Assembly (NCBI RefSeq): GCF_002105155.1
Contig: NW_019029027.1
Span: forward strand, 62,001 to 126,000
Direction: 5' to 3'
Origin: Lobosporangium transversale
Taxonomy: Eukaryota; Mortierellomycota; Mortierellomycetes; Mortierellales; Mortierellaceae
DNA: 64,000 nucleotides
A program made the position numbers and the translations under genes. The notes beneath the pieces are model-generated. The model saw only the letters and a program-made list of their open reading frames with translations, was not told the DNA's origin and did no database searches. The stretch's first letter is position 1; each line of letters starts with the position of its first letter. This document shows positions 50,594 through 63,243 of the stretch, in pieces.

Positions 50594-53500
50594 CTCGCTT
50601 TTACTGTCTTCAATCATTATTTTATTTAATTTTTTTTATTTTTTATTTTTATTTTTATTTTATATAAAAAACAGGACCTTGCGATCGCATGTCACGATAT
50701 TCCGATGCGGTTTGCAACGAGTGTGGCACTCGAGATTACCCTTTTAATTCTCATTTGCGCACCAGATCAAGATATATGTACAATGGCTATGAACTGCATC
50801 AGTCTATTGTGTGAGGAAACTGTTATTACCCAAGAAATTGATAATCCCAGCACTGGACAGCTTTCGTTGTTGGAAAACATCAATGTTTATATGGAACTAT
50901 CAGCTCCTAGTGCGGTAGTCGCAGGTCGAATGTCGCAACAGAAGCGTTTGCGTAGGATTATTCGACAAATTTCTCAACCGACTCCTGGAAACTTGGGTGC
51001 TTGGGAGGAAGCTTATAAACGCTGGAGGAACATCACTGTGTTCTGGACTAAAGATGAGATTGCATTCTACGAGAATATGGAGCCATTTGAGAAGAACCGA
51101 AACGCCAAACGCTCAACGGCTCTTCCACCTCCACCCAAAGGAGGCTTTGTCATTGATCCAACAGATTCACGCAATACTGAATGGCAAAACTTCACAGGGT
51201 TCCTTGCAGCCCTTGCTGGAGCTTCTTTGCCATCAACCGGCGCACCAAGGAACACAGGCGAAAATTTCCGTCGTTCGAATGCCAAAGAAACTAAGAAAAC
51301 ACAGACAAGTGTGGAACGTTACATGCTTGACATGGTTCAATTGCTTGTGAATGAGCAAGTCTTTGTCCGCGATGTTGTCAAACAGACATTGGGATCTGAA
51401 CTCTCACCGGCACTGTATCCAGTTCTATTCAAGCAGCTAATTTATGTAGTGTCACGCTTCTTTGACAGCCATGGCGAGCCTCTGTGTACTGATCAGTATA
51501 CTATGTTTGTTGACCAGGCCATCTCTGTGCTCAAGCTGGTTTTGGACCGCATGTCTTCACCATCCGACGCCATCTTTTCTGTCGACTTTGGCGCACTTGT
51601 CTTATACTTTGCTCGTTATCTTCATCGTCTTGGACACAGTTTAAATGGCCTGCGCGTTAAGATCAAGATGTGCCAGTTATGTGAAACACTCATGCAGAAG
51701 AAGGAGTATATAAGTCTTCGTCAGGAGATCCGTCTTCGAAATAAGATGGTTGAGGTTATGATTGAATGGACATCTGACTTTTCTTTGGTAAGTATATGTA
51801 TTAAGCGTTTGTTGATATCCTTTCTAATTCTTCTGGACTCATTATTTATTTGTTTATTAATTTGTTTATGTACTTTCTCCCCCCCCCCTCAATACTACAG
51901 CCTACGGAAATGCCCTCGTATGTCGAAGAGAAAGACGATCCTGCTAATAATGGACGTCTCTATCGTGATTTGGATCTCGCTTGTATGAAGTCCATCGTTG
52001 CGTTACTATTCGAGCTGCCTCTGCAACCATACGAGACAACACATGATACAGATATGACCCAGATCCGATCCGCCATTTTTTATAGATACTTCAATTTCTT
52101 CCTCAAGCTTCTCAACCGTTGTCGCGTCCTGGAGTATATTGAATCTGGACCCTCCTATCATAGGCAGAACAATGAGGATTTGGCATTGCTCTTTGCGAAG
52201 GTAATGAGCATATAAAAAGAAATAATTCTTTGAAAGTCGGACTGAAGAATCCTAATTCTAATTCCACTTCTATTTCTACTTCTAATTCAATCTCTGTTTT
52301 TTAGTCAAAGGCAATCGTTCGTGATTTGGGCCCTCTTAAGGAGTATACAATCAAAGCTCTCTCTAATATGCTGAGTGCTAATATCGAGACTGGGCTGAAC
52401 TATTCATTGTCAATGGGATATCACGAAGACGATCGTACACGAACAGCCTTTATGCAAGTCTTGACGAACATTCTTAAGCAAGGCACTGAGTTTGCCGTCC
52501 TCTCGGAGAGTGCCATGGAGGATCGTTATGAAAAGCTTATCGATCTCATCGCTTCACCTGACTTGACGTTAGTACTATCGTTATGTCAAGTCTGTCCTGT
52601 GGCCGAAATCGATGACCTTGCAATCGTACTATTGCATGTTTTCGAAAGCCGTGGTCTAGCCATGCCGTTGTTGAAGGCCATCATCATGAAAGAAGTTCGA
52701 GAGACTAGCGAATCTGAATTATTCCGTCGAAACTGTATGGCTACAAAGCTGTTGACAGTATTTGCAAAGATCAATGGAGCAGAGTACCTCAAGAGCACAC
52801 TGCAACCAGCATTGAACGCGTTCGGGACCGTTCCAGCACAGGGTTCTTATGAACTGGATCCTACCAGGATTACGCCCGATGAGGACGTTAATGTCAATTT
52901 TGAGAACCTCAAGCATATGGCTCAAGTATTCTTGGACACGATCACCAACTCTGTTTCCAATGTGCCAAATTCGTTCCGTGAGGTCTGCTGGTACTTATCG
53001 CAGGCCGTGGGTGAGCGGTTTCCTGACGCAAAATTCACCGCTGTAGGTGGATTCATCTTTTTGCGTTTCATCTGTCCAGCGATTGTTGCTCCAGAGACAG
53101 ATGGTTTGCTGCAGGTGCCAATTGAAAGCGCAAAGGTTCGCCGAGGGCTTTTGTTAATCACAAAAGTGATTCAGAATTTGGCGAACAACGTTCTCTTCGG
53201 TGGAAAGGAGCCTTTCATGATCGTCCTTAATGATTTCTTGACAACCAATATTCATAAGGTTACAAGATTCCTTGGAAACATTTCGACGCTTGAGCAACTA
53301 GAGCCAGCTTCGACCGATCCTGCACATTATCGCGCGATTGATGTGGGTGATCGATCTTCGCTGCATCGTCATCTGGTGCTTAATTTGGAAAGAATGAGCA
53401 AAGATTTAACAATGAAAACTTCAGCAGAGCTAGAGGAAGATAAGACGTATTTGGTGACCAAGCGATCCTTTGATACGCTCTCCACGTTGCTGGCACAGTT

Positions 53501-56500
53501 AGGGCCTCCTCCAGAGCGTTACCGTCGAGATGTGGTTCCTGTGACTTTGAACACTGCACCTAACATTCATCAATACCATGAATTTATGCGAAAGAACAGA
53601 GGACGCACAAGCGACAGTCTCCTCAAAGATGGTGTGTTTTACGAGGGGGGGCTTTCTAAAGAACGGCGTCCTGTCTTTTACTTCGTAATGCGGAAGCTGT
53701 CGCTGGACAATGTCGACCTTGAGACCATCATGTACCGTATCTTTTTGGTAAGAACAATAGCTCTGCCTTTCTTATTATTATTTTCATCATCATCATTATT
53801 ATTATTTTTGTTCTAACCTAACAACTATTTATCATGAAAACTAGCTGTTGGAGCCTGTCGCTAACAAAGCATATGATCTGGTCGTGGACGTAACCGGATT
53901 CGGCCCTTCGAACGAAATTTCGGATCATAACATTAGCCAGTTCCTTCAGCTTTTGCCCACGGAAACGGCACTTGGTCTCTGCAATTTGTTCTTTATCAAT
54001 GTCAATACAGCCTTCCGCCGCTACACAAAATCACTTTCTCGTCAACTAACTAACAGGGTTGCCAAGCGGGTTATCTTTCCATCTAACTTGCAGGAACTGA
54101 GCGAGTATATTGCATTGTCCGAATTGCGACTACCAAAGTCCACCACATCTCTAGAATCTGATGGAAACCAAGGTATCCTCGGCATCAACAAACTCACTCC
54201 TGGTTCTCCACCGACTCCAGTCATCTTCAAGATTGGCCACGAAGTTATTCAAGTTGTGATGCAAAAGAAACAAGAAATCTTTGTTGGGATGAGCTGCCAG
54301 TATAATGATGTCTATCATATCAGTGAGCTGGATGACATTTCTAAGGCACACAGCCGTGGCGATGATGGCGAGTTCTTTATTATTTATGAGGATGGAACTA
54401 TGTCAATGACCTTTACTTCACCAAAGCGTGACCAAATCATTTCAGCAATAGCTAGGACAAAGCAGCGTTTTCTGGCCTCGAAACCCGCAAACTACAGCGC
54501 ACGGGTTATTCGTCCCAATGATGTCCCTGGAACACTACTCACTATGGCCATGTTCAACCTTTCGAGCCCCGACTCTGCATTGCGTCTGGCATCATACAAC
54601 TTACTCTGTGCGCTGTCGGATACATTCAAGTTTGATACTGGTAACCAGCTTTTGAGCGCAAAAGGGCTATGTATACCTACGAACAACGCTCCTTTCATTC
54701 GCCGTATGAGTGAAATGCTGGCTCGAACAGAGAGCCATTTGACACTCGAGTTCCTGACAGAATGTTTTGTTGGCTTCCAAAAGACGCCCAAAGCTTTGAA
54801 ACCTCGCTGTCTTGAATTTGTATCACCATGGTTGTCCAATTTAGCCAAATATTGCAGAAGCTCGAGCGATAACCATGCTGGATTTGCAAAGACTCGTGAA
54901 ATCATTAAGGGATTGATTGATATGACTGTGAATGAGCCTGAAATCTATGGAGCAATGCAGGATATTATTTGGAGTCGTGTGGAAGAGATTGACGCATTGG
55001 TGGTCCTGGTTTTAGATTTATTTATTAGTGAATCCATGGAGGGTGGTATCGGATCAGTGCAGGCAGAGAAATTGGGCGACACACTTGTGACGCTATCTTC
55101 TGTCTCGATTAGCGGCAAAGTGATATCGCGACTCCGGAAGGTAATCTCAAAGACGGGATTAAAGCCCATGCGTCAATTGACAGACCATAGTTCTTGGACA
55201 GAGATTGGAGTTTTAGTCCGATTCTGCATGAATCTATCCTTCAACGACACGAAGGATGTGCTTAACTTCCTGCCCGAGGTCTGCCACATTGTCACATTGT
55301 TGGTAGCTGCAGGTGCCTCAGTTGTTCGGTCCGCAGTCCATGGAATGGTGGCTAATATTGTGCAGGCGCTTGCGACGACGATTCCCGCTAGTGAGCCAAA
55401 CCATGCAAAATTGCTCGTCTTGCTACAAGAGCTGTCTGAGAACAAATTCAGAATGCTTTTTGGTCTCAGTCGGTCGTATAGCAACTCATTTGTAATCTCA
55501 CCTGAAACCTTGAAGGATTTCAACGAACCTATGCCTTTGAGCTGGCTCGAAAACATTTGTAAGGCGCTTATGGATGTTATTGAACTTGGGTCGCCCTCAA
55601 ATGGTAAGTCTCTATTTTGCTCTATTGCTCGTGTGTGGATCAGAAGGTAAGGGTCTTCTGCCGTTATTTGTAAGGCGTACTGAGCTAACTTTGCTTCTCA
55701 ATGACTTGTATAGATGCTGCAAATGCTGCAAGAGCTAGATGGATGGGTCTGGTCACTAGCACAGCCTTCCAGTTCAACCCTGCTATCCAACCCAGAGCGT
55801 TTGTCGCTTTGGGATGCCTGGCACGTGAGGAAGTCGATGATGACCTACTCTATCAGATTTTGGTCGCTCTTCGTGGCGCCTTGGCCATGTTTGTGGAGTC
55901 TGATTACAATTTAATTGCCAGTATTGTGATGTGTCTGACCAACATCGCCGCAAATCTGCCTGCAGAATCAAGGTACCTTCAACACTTATTCTGGCTCGGA
56001 CTGTCGATTGTCGAGATTGGTCATGTTCCACTCTTCACATGTGCTCTAGAACTGCTGCAAGCCGTGTTGAAGGTGCTTGATGCTCAAGGTTTTTTCATCC
56101 ACGAGCCATTGGATGAGGTGTTGTTAAGGGCAAGGATCCCACTTTTGGATGTAACCAAGGAACTGGATGAATCAATTGGACTGAACTTTGAAACTCATTT
56201 CTCGTTCGGCGTGGCGGGCGCACTATTAAAGGGATTGAAACATCCTTCTACTAAAACGATCACCACCGAAGTATTGCGATCTATCCTTCAGATCGCAGTC
56301 AAAGGTACACAGCCAGATGTTGTCGACGTCCGTGTGATGGGCTATCTGGCAGCGTTATTGCCACAAGCTGCTAGGAATATGGAACTGAAAGAGCTGTTGC
56401 AGATGGTGGGCATCACTTCCATGGAAGTAAATAACACTGCCTTGAATGATACCTACTATAAGATGTTTGACTATCTGGTCATCCCGGATAATACCACTGG

Positions 56501-57028
56501 ATTATTGCTGGTCACTTTGGTTGTGACTATGCTTCAGAATGCAGAGACGGAGTCTGAGAGATTGTTTCTCTATGCCTTCTTGGCTGAGGCTGCCGTTGCG
56601 TTGCCCGAGGTCTTTGCACTTGTGTAAGTTTAATGTATTTGTTGTTACCTTCTATTTATAGCCAATTTTTACGGGCTTATTTTTGCTTGCAGTATTCCAT
56701 GGTCCTAATAGTACGTCTGTTCTTTATTTTTCTAAATGGCAGATATGAGTCACTTTTACCCAAGATGCATCAGATCATTAACAGCTCACAGGTGGTGCCG
56801 ATCATCGACGCAGTGCAATCGATTATCTTTGCAGTGGTTGCAGATCCGCTTTTGAGTAAGGCTGCGGCGAGTATACAAAAGGCTAGTCAGCTGGCATATC
56901 TGACAGAGTTAGGTTTTGCGGGATTAATGGATACAGGGGCACCGGGATTCAACCCAAGCAACGGACGACCAACTGTACATAAGCATGCGTTGCTGGTCAG
57001 CGAGCTGGTCGAAAGAATCATTCAGTAA
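47445..57028 (+). CDS. NF1: Neurofibromin-type Ras GTPase-activating protein (NF1/IRA)
   Basis: Twelve exons: 47445-47501, 47757-47900, 48363-49017, 49130-49590, 49685-50125, 50239-50556, 50675-51787, 51901-52200, 52305-53747, 53845-55603, 55714-56623 and 56743-57028. They sum to 7,887 nt (2,628 aa), near animal neurofibromin and the yeast IRA proteins. It should stimulate GTP hydrolysis on Ras and so dampen Ras/cAMP signalling. The GAP domain is in exon 9: the arginine finger lies in ELFRRNCMATKLL (about residue 1303), and the FLR motif in GGFIFLRFICPAIVAPE (about 1415). Exon 10 opens with a Sec14-like stretch (AYDLVVDVTGFGPSNEISDH) followed by a PH-like module (EFFIIYEDGTMSMTF), the lipid-binding pair typical of neurofibromin. 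The long N- and C-terminal parts are HEAT-like helices. In-frame splicing at all eleven introns supports the model. Intron 6 has a T-run of about 29. Confidence 0.96.
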
Positions 57029-57960
57029 ATATCTCATCTTATATTATCTATTCTTATATACGTAATTTTTTATTCATATAATTTTTAAAATAAAGTCTCA
57101 TATTTCTATGGCGAAATCAGGAACAATAGAAAAAGGTTTTATTTTAAATGAGAATGGATTTAGATGTCACTCTTTGCTTCAATAGTTCTAGTAAATTAGC
57201 GTTAAAGAAGAGGCTACAGGTCTCCGGCATCAATGGTCTTATGCTCGCAATATCACCAAGTAATGCCATGGGAGACAAGCGGATGCTTGGATTATGTGTA
57301 AGCTTCATGATATGTATGTTTTTTTCTTTCTTTCTTTTTCTTTTGCAAGACACGAGAGGTCTATTTTTCATATTTAAAAAGAGATTAGATTGGCTCCACA
57401 TGGCGGCCATAGTTTTTGCTATCTTGTTTTTCTTTTTTTTTTGTAATATGTAAATTGAGCAGGGGCTTCAACGCTAGACATCGGTCGCCGCAATTCAAAG
57501 AAGTGTTATAATCGGTATATGTGTGAGAGTTATTAAAGCATCATAGTATGAACATGAGCCAAACTTGGCCATCGTGAGCGATACGTATTCTTCAGACTTT
57601 GTAAAATAATCTATTCGTGTATAACAGTATTGAAAGAACATCCTATCTCATTTCCTCCGCCTATCTCAAAAACAGCCGATGACTGAATCAATGTCGCGCT
57701 TTCATTTAAATGCTAGCCAGCAGTAACGGTCATGTGGGTATATAGGATTTAAGCCCTTGTCACGAGGCTATAACGTTATTCCTAACCAGAAAGTCGGCAA
57801 TCTTTCACAGTCACATTTATGGCGTATTTTGAGAGAGTTTTGTGCTGTACTCGGACATTTAGAGTCGCACCTTGGATCTGGCAAGAATGTTTTTTTTTAA
57901 AAAAGCTTTCTCTCATCAGCCTCACTAAACCCTCTTCAGACGACAAATCCGTCCGTAGCC
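57029..57960. other. Spacer between NF1 and eIF3i genes
   Basis: About 0.93 kb with overlapping openings of about 100 codons on both strands (57144-57453) that show no family features. The NF1 3' untranslated region and the eIF3i promoter must lie here. Confidence 0.45.
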
Positions 57961-59742
57961 ATGGTAATGCATGCGAGGAACATCCCAAATATATTATTAG
58001 CGATAAGCATGTCAACAATAGAATGCAGCTCCAGTATATACGCCTGAATACACACCGCCAACCTCTTGCTGTCGGGCTAATCAGCGATCAGCTATCAGTC
58101 ACCTAGAAGAACAATTGGAGTAGATCATCCAAGCATTCTCTTGCCTCACTCTTTAACTTAAAAAAAAAAAGACTATGTACTAGGGACTAGTAGCTTTATA
58201 TTTTTCAGCCTCCTGAACCCGGTTCAAAATATGGGACTCATACAACTCAACACAGTACATTATAGTCACTATTAAGAAGGATATCTTGTGAAATATAACC
58301 TCTAACCTATTCAATACTGTGTTTTCAAAAAAAAAAAAAAAAATAGCGTCCCATTCTACTTCAGGGTCACGAGCGTTCTCTTACGCAGATTAAATATAAC
58401 CGCGAGGGAGACTTGCTCTTTTCTGTGTCTAAGGATCATGTCGTAAATGCTTGGTTCTCGCACAATGGCGAGCGTCTTGGTACATATGAGGGACACATTG
58501 GTGCTGTCTGGACCGTCGATGTCAACTGTATGTCAGTTAATTATGATAACAACTTTTTGTTCTGATTTGTTTTATTTTCTGTTGTTGCAAGAAAAAAAGC
58601 AGCAAATCAGGAGTGGTTGAATAGATAATCGCATCCTTCAATTCAGCGGATTCTTGTTAATGGCGTAACACATACTTTCATTTTATTTTTATGATTTTAG
58701 CCTCCACCACACTGTTGGTATCAGGATCCGCTGACAACACAGCCAAGCTTTGGGATGTTTCGAACGGAAAGTGTTTAAAGTCATGGGAATTCAATACTGC
58801 TGTCAGACGTGTCCAGTTTTCAGAAGATGACAGGAAGATTTTATTGGTAACTGAACCTCGTATGGGCTTTCCTGCAACTCTTCAGATCTTCAATGTTGAG
58901 AATGGTGTCACAGAGAATGGTAAATAAGCGTCTGAGGCTCTTTCAGTATCTTGCTCAGCTAGAAAATCCAAGTGATCCTTGAAAATTAATGCCAAATTTT
59001 TTAACATCACGAACGATATATTTATAAATATAAATAATAGTCTCCTCTGAGCCTTTGGCTGTCTTCCACCCAGAGGGTCCCAAGATCACTGTCGCCGCAT
59101 GGGGATATCTTGATAAGTACATCGTCGTTGGTCGCGATAACGGATCTGTTGCCTTGATGGATCCCCATGTAAGCAGAAAGGAAAAAAAAAAAAACACCAT
59201 CTATATGAGTGGAAGCGGTTTTAAGGTCATAAGATGTTCTACTCGACTCTAATTTTTTTTTTCTTTTTTTTTTTTTGTACGTATTTTAGACTGGAAAGTA
59301 CATCGCTGACAACAAAGTCCATGAGGCAACTTTGACAGATCTTCAAATGTCGACAGATCGCACATACTTCATTACGGCTTCTAAGGATAAGTCTGCCAAG
59401 ATTCTTGAGACCAAGACTCTTCAGGTGCTCAAGACATACACAACAGATACACCATTGAATTCGGCGGCCATCATGCCTAAGGTTCAGGAGTTTGTAATTG
59501 TTGGAGGTGGTCAGGAAGCGATGGATGTTACAAGGACCAGTAGCCGACAGGGTAAATTCGAATGCCGTTTCTGGCACAAGATTCTGGAGGAAGAAGTGGG
59601 ACGTGTCCGTGGACACTTCGGTCCCATCAATACGATCGCTATCCACCCTGATGGTCGCTCGTTTGCAAGCGGAGGAGAGGATGGTTACGTCCGTGTGCAC
59701 CACTTTGACGAGGATTTCTTCACCTTCAAATTCCAGATTTAA
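57961..59742 (+). CDS. TIF34: Eukaryotic translation initiation factor 3 subunit I
   Basis: Exons 58347-58527, 58701-58919, 59041-59168 and 59290-59742 sum to 981 nt and begin with codon 2 ([18 protein letters not shown]) directly after an AG acceptor. The initiator must come from an upstream exon ending exactly after ATG. ATG at 57961-57963, followed by a GTAATG donor, fits and gives 327 aa, the size known for eIF3i, though another upstream ATG|GT cannot be excluded. The protein is a seven-bladed WD40 propeller of the eIF3 complex, which recruits the 40S subunit. Visible repeats include [49 protein letters not shown] and the last [20 protein letters not shown] ending [11 protein letters not shown]. 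Poly-A or poly-T runs sit in introns 1 and 4. Confidence 0.93.
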
Positions 59743-61029
59743 AGCAAAAAAAAACGTTTTTTTATCCTTACACCATTAGCCGGGAGAATTTTCAGTTTGC
59801 CAGTTTACCTTATTAAAAACAGTTTTTTGTAGTTTTCTCGAAAAGTTGTTAATCCACAACCCTGCTCTCTTTCTTAGTCAGAATATTGAGTGGGTAAACA
59901 TATGTCAACCTCAGTAAATATTGTAGGTTAGGTGAGAGGAAGATATAAAGATCATTGGGATAATCAATGTTAGATCCCCATGGTGAGACACTCCTTCCGA
60001 GTTACACTTTTTCACATGCTGTCAATATCACCATTTGAGTTTGCGCCTGTCCCAATTCCAGAGTATATATCATGGGTATTCCAAGTATTCTCAGAATGAT
60101 CAGAAGATTGGATTTAGCAAGAACAGCGATAAATATGAATCTTCTAGAGCAGTTGTGGCCATATTCAACACATCCTTCCTTTTACAACGCTTGCCACATT
60201 GCCGTGGCAATGCGTCACCGAAAAAGAGACAAAAGCACGTCTCGGTTGTTGCTGCTCCCACTACTTCAACCTTCACTAGCATCACTGTCCTCCTCCAATA
60301 GTACTTCATCTGTCAAAAGCATCTTCACTCACTATCGTTTGCTAGTCGATGTTACAAAGTACCACAGCAGTACTGAAGGGTGCCTGATCAGGGAGGTACT
60401 AGTAACACCAGTTGTCAGATTATAAAGTTATAACCCTAGCATTACGTGGAAAGGCAACCGTAATCCTGCAATCCAATAGTACATGCTTAGCAGAAAGCGT
60501 GCGTGCGTCGTCTTCATAGCATCCACCGAAAAAGAACTCTTTGCTACAGATAAAATACATAGTGAGGATACTAGAGATATAGTTTTCCCGACTGTAATCC
60601 AAGAGCGAAAATCGCAGTATGCAAGTATTCGTCTGAAACAAATACAGATTTGCTGCGCCCAACTAGCTAACATTTGTGTTTTGGTGTACGAACACATCAC
60701 TCACGTACTTATACCGACTCCAACAGATTGACAACCCAAATCTTCTACAATGTTGTGGGCCTCAATAGATTCATTGCACTAAAGTCAAAAGCTAGCTCTA
60801 TGTCGTATTAACTGGATAAGGCAGGCAACGGCGAGACTACGGACAAACTCTTCTTACCTTGAACATGTGTCAAGGCAGGATACCATACTACGAGAAGATT
60901 TACAACACGAACGGACTAGCAAATATGCCGGATAATTTTGTTATCCCATGAAAATGTATTGAAAGGCACGATAAAAAAAGCTCTACCATAGTTCCATATT
61001 GGAGCAGTATAAGTTTATTTCTATTATTT
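59743..61029. other. Spacer between convergent eIF3i and QTRT2 genes
   Basis: Here 1.3 kb separates the two stop codons. Overlapping frames of 88-117 codons at 60035-60425 and one of 82 codons at 60483-60731 are open but lack motifs, starts or splice context I can support. This is a long spacer for a convergent pair in this window and could hide a small unrecognised gene. Confidence 0.4.
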
Positions 61030-63043
61030 CTAGTTTTCTTCTTGCCCCTTACTTTCTATTTCCTGATTTAACCGCTGTTGCTTTATTAGATCATGCTGAA
61101 GCTTCCGCTTGAGACCTTCCTCCTTCATCTTGGCACGCCTGGCTTCTCTCATCTGCATCTTTTGACGCTTTATCTCCTCAGCTGCAGCAGTCGCTTTGGC
61201 CTTATCAAGGGAAGCAGCATTCTCAATATCATCTAGGACATCCAAACGGTTCCGTCTCAATAAAGCAGCCTCGACAGCAGCCTGAGCTTGATGAATTTCG
61301 CCTGTACGCTCAGGTTCTGTTCCAAATTGCTCCATAAAGGAATCCGAGTATTGCTCAAACGTACCATCCTGGATGGATTGACGGACATTTTCGAAAAACT
61401 TTGAGTACTGATGCATATTATGGCTACAAAAAAAAAAAAAAAAAAAAAAAAAAAAGGTTCATTTTCCTTCCTCACGCTCAAGTCATTTTTTTCTCTTCAT
61501 TTGGCCTTCTTTCATTTTACCTCATCAGTAGAACTGTAGCCAGCATTTCATGAGCTTTCAAGAGATGATTAATGTATGCACGAGTATGGCGCCCACCTTT
61601 GCAAGCATAGCACTCACAGCCATCAAGCAATGGGACAAATTTGTCTGCATGTTCTTCATCCCACAAGTTAATCCAACGCTTGCTAGAGGATGTCGACAGT
61701 GGTGATGACGGCCCAAAGCTGTAGAGAGATGCCTTGCCACCCTCAGTCAGTTGGAACGGATATGAGGTATCGAATATATCCGCACCTAGTGCAATCGATT
61801 TCAATACATCCTCTACAACAAGAGTCATGCTGTTGAGTGTATTGCGCCAACATGTTTTGAGCGCAACTTTGATGAAGGAAAAAAAATCATAGGGCTCTTA
61901 CCTGGTGTTTGCATGCCATATACGAGTCTTGGCTTCTCAGAAGGTAGGTGATCTAGCGAGATCTTCAAGAGATTCAAGACCTCGTCCTTAGTCCCTGGCA
62001 ATGTCAAAGTATCGACGATGAATCCATCTACACCCTGTCTTTTGGCAGTCTCTTCTGCACTTCTAATTCTTTCCTGTTCAATTTGAGCTCCTCCGACATG
62101 TGCAAAAACACTCACATCCGTCCATGCTTTTGCCGTGGTTGTGGTTGTAGCTGTTGATATAGCTTCGTTTACTATATCATTAGAATTGGCAGCAGTAGCA
62201 TTGGTGGTATGGCTTGTTTGATGCTCTCCAACCGTCTTCTTTCTAGCTTGCCCTTTTACACGATCCTCAGCCAAAGTGTCAATGCCTTGTCTCTCTTTCA
62301 AGATCTGATCTAACCATTTAAGACTTCGATCAACACTCTTTCGTACACGTTTTTGTCCAGTACTTGATCCTAACAGCTTGCCCTGTTCCGTCAATTCTAG
62401 ATCCGAGATGGAATCCGTGAATGTTGCCATAATGTCGGGCGCATATGCCCTAACAATCTTGAGATACTCTTCCAAAGTGAGTTGACGAACACCTTGATGG
62501 GTCATCATGGAAATATAACGATCCGTGTTGATGGGAACTCTGAAGTATCGAGACGTATCCCGAACATCACAAAAAAGAATAAAATCTTGAAGGTTCAAGA
62601 ATTTGGAGAGTGAAAATGACCATTTATCGAACCCTGCCGGTTGGTGATCCTGCCTGGAAATATATATATATAAGAGGGTGAGGAAGGGAGAAAGAATTGT
62701 GAATGGATAGAAAAAAATATGAGTTCATTATCTGCAGAACCTTGTTAATGTTCAATTTATGGACATACAACATATGTTCGATGCTGACACTGACGCCACC
62801 GAGCTCTTGCTGTCGAAGTGTGTCCGGGGTGAAATGTGGAACCGATCCCTTGACAGAGTACATGAAGCAACCAGGAGTTTCAATCATTCGCTTTTTTGGT
62901 GATACAGCGACCGTCCTGTCTGGTATAATGGGCTCTCTGTCACCAGAAGTTGTCGAAGCCTGGTTACTCATGACCACAGTGCCGCGACGGGCGGCGGACC
63001 GCTGGGTGGATTGGCGGATAATGTTGAATGTCAGGGGCGACAT
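61030..63043 (-). CDS. QTRT2: Queuine tRNA-ribosyltransferase accessory subunit 2
   Basis: Four minus-strand exons: 63043-62741, 62649-61902, 61812-61521 and 61423-61030 (1,737 nt, 578 aa). QTRT2 pairs with QTRT1 to exchange guanine for queuine at tRNA position 34. The N-terminal block TPGCFMYSVKGSVPHFTPDT and the LNLQDFILFCDVRD block match the TIM-barrel family. Later come GVDGFIVDTLTLPGT, LVYGMQTPEDVLKSIALGAD (across exons 2-3) and the zinc site CECYACKG (Cys416, Cys418, Cys421) with its histidine in HNMHQY (His449, formed at the exon 3-4 join). It is longer than the 415-residue human protein because of a polar insertion of about 80 residues before WTDVSVFAHVGG and a C-terminal basic coiled-coil tail of about 80 residues. 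An in-frame ATG upstream (63139) is possible but adds only Lys-rich sequence. Confidence 0.94.
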
Positions 63044-63243
63044 GGTCCTGTTTTCCAAGTTAATGAAACAATGTTTGGTTGTTTTTATTTTTATTTTATT
63101 TTTTTTTACCTCCATTGGACAACGTGACAGCATTATCATTTTCTGTTATGGTGTTGTCTATTGGGATGGCTCTAAAAGTCTATTATACTCGTAAAGGTTA
63201 TTCTATGCTGAAGATGCGAGTCTACTTTTCTTCTATCCTCTCC

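Noticed and set aside
57144-57453. Openings of about 90-100 codons on both strands after NF1
   Set aside because: No family features on either strand; probably NF1 3' untranslated and eIF3i upstream sequence.
60035-60731. Three overlapping plus-strand frames of 82-117 codons
   Set aside because: Two frames are open over the same bases, without homology, start context or splice sites that would choose one.
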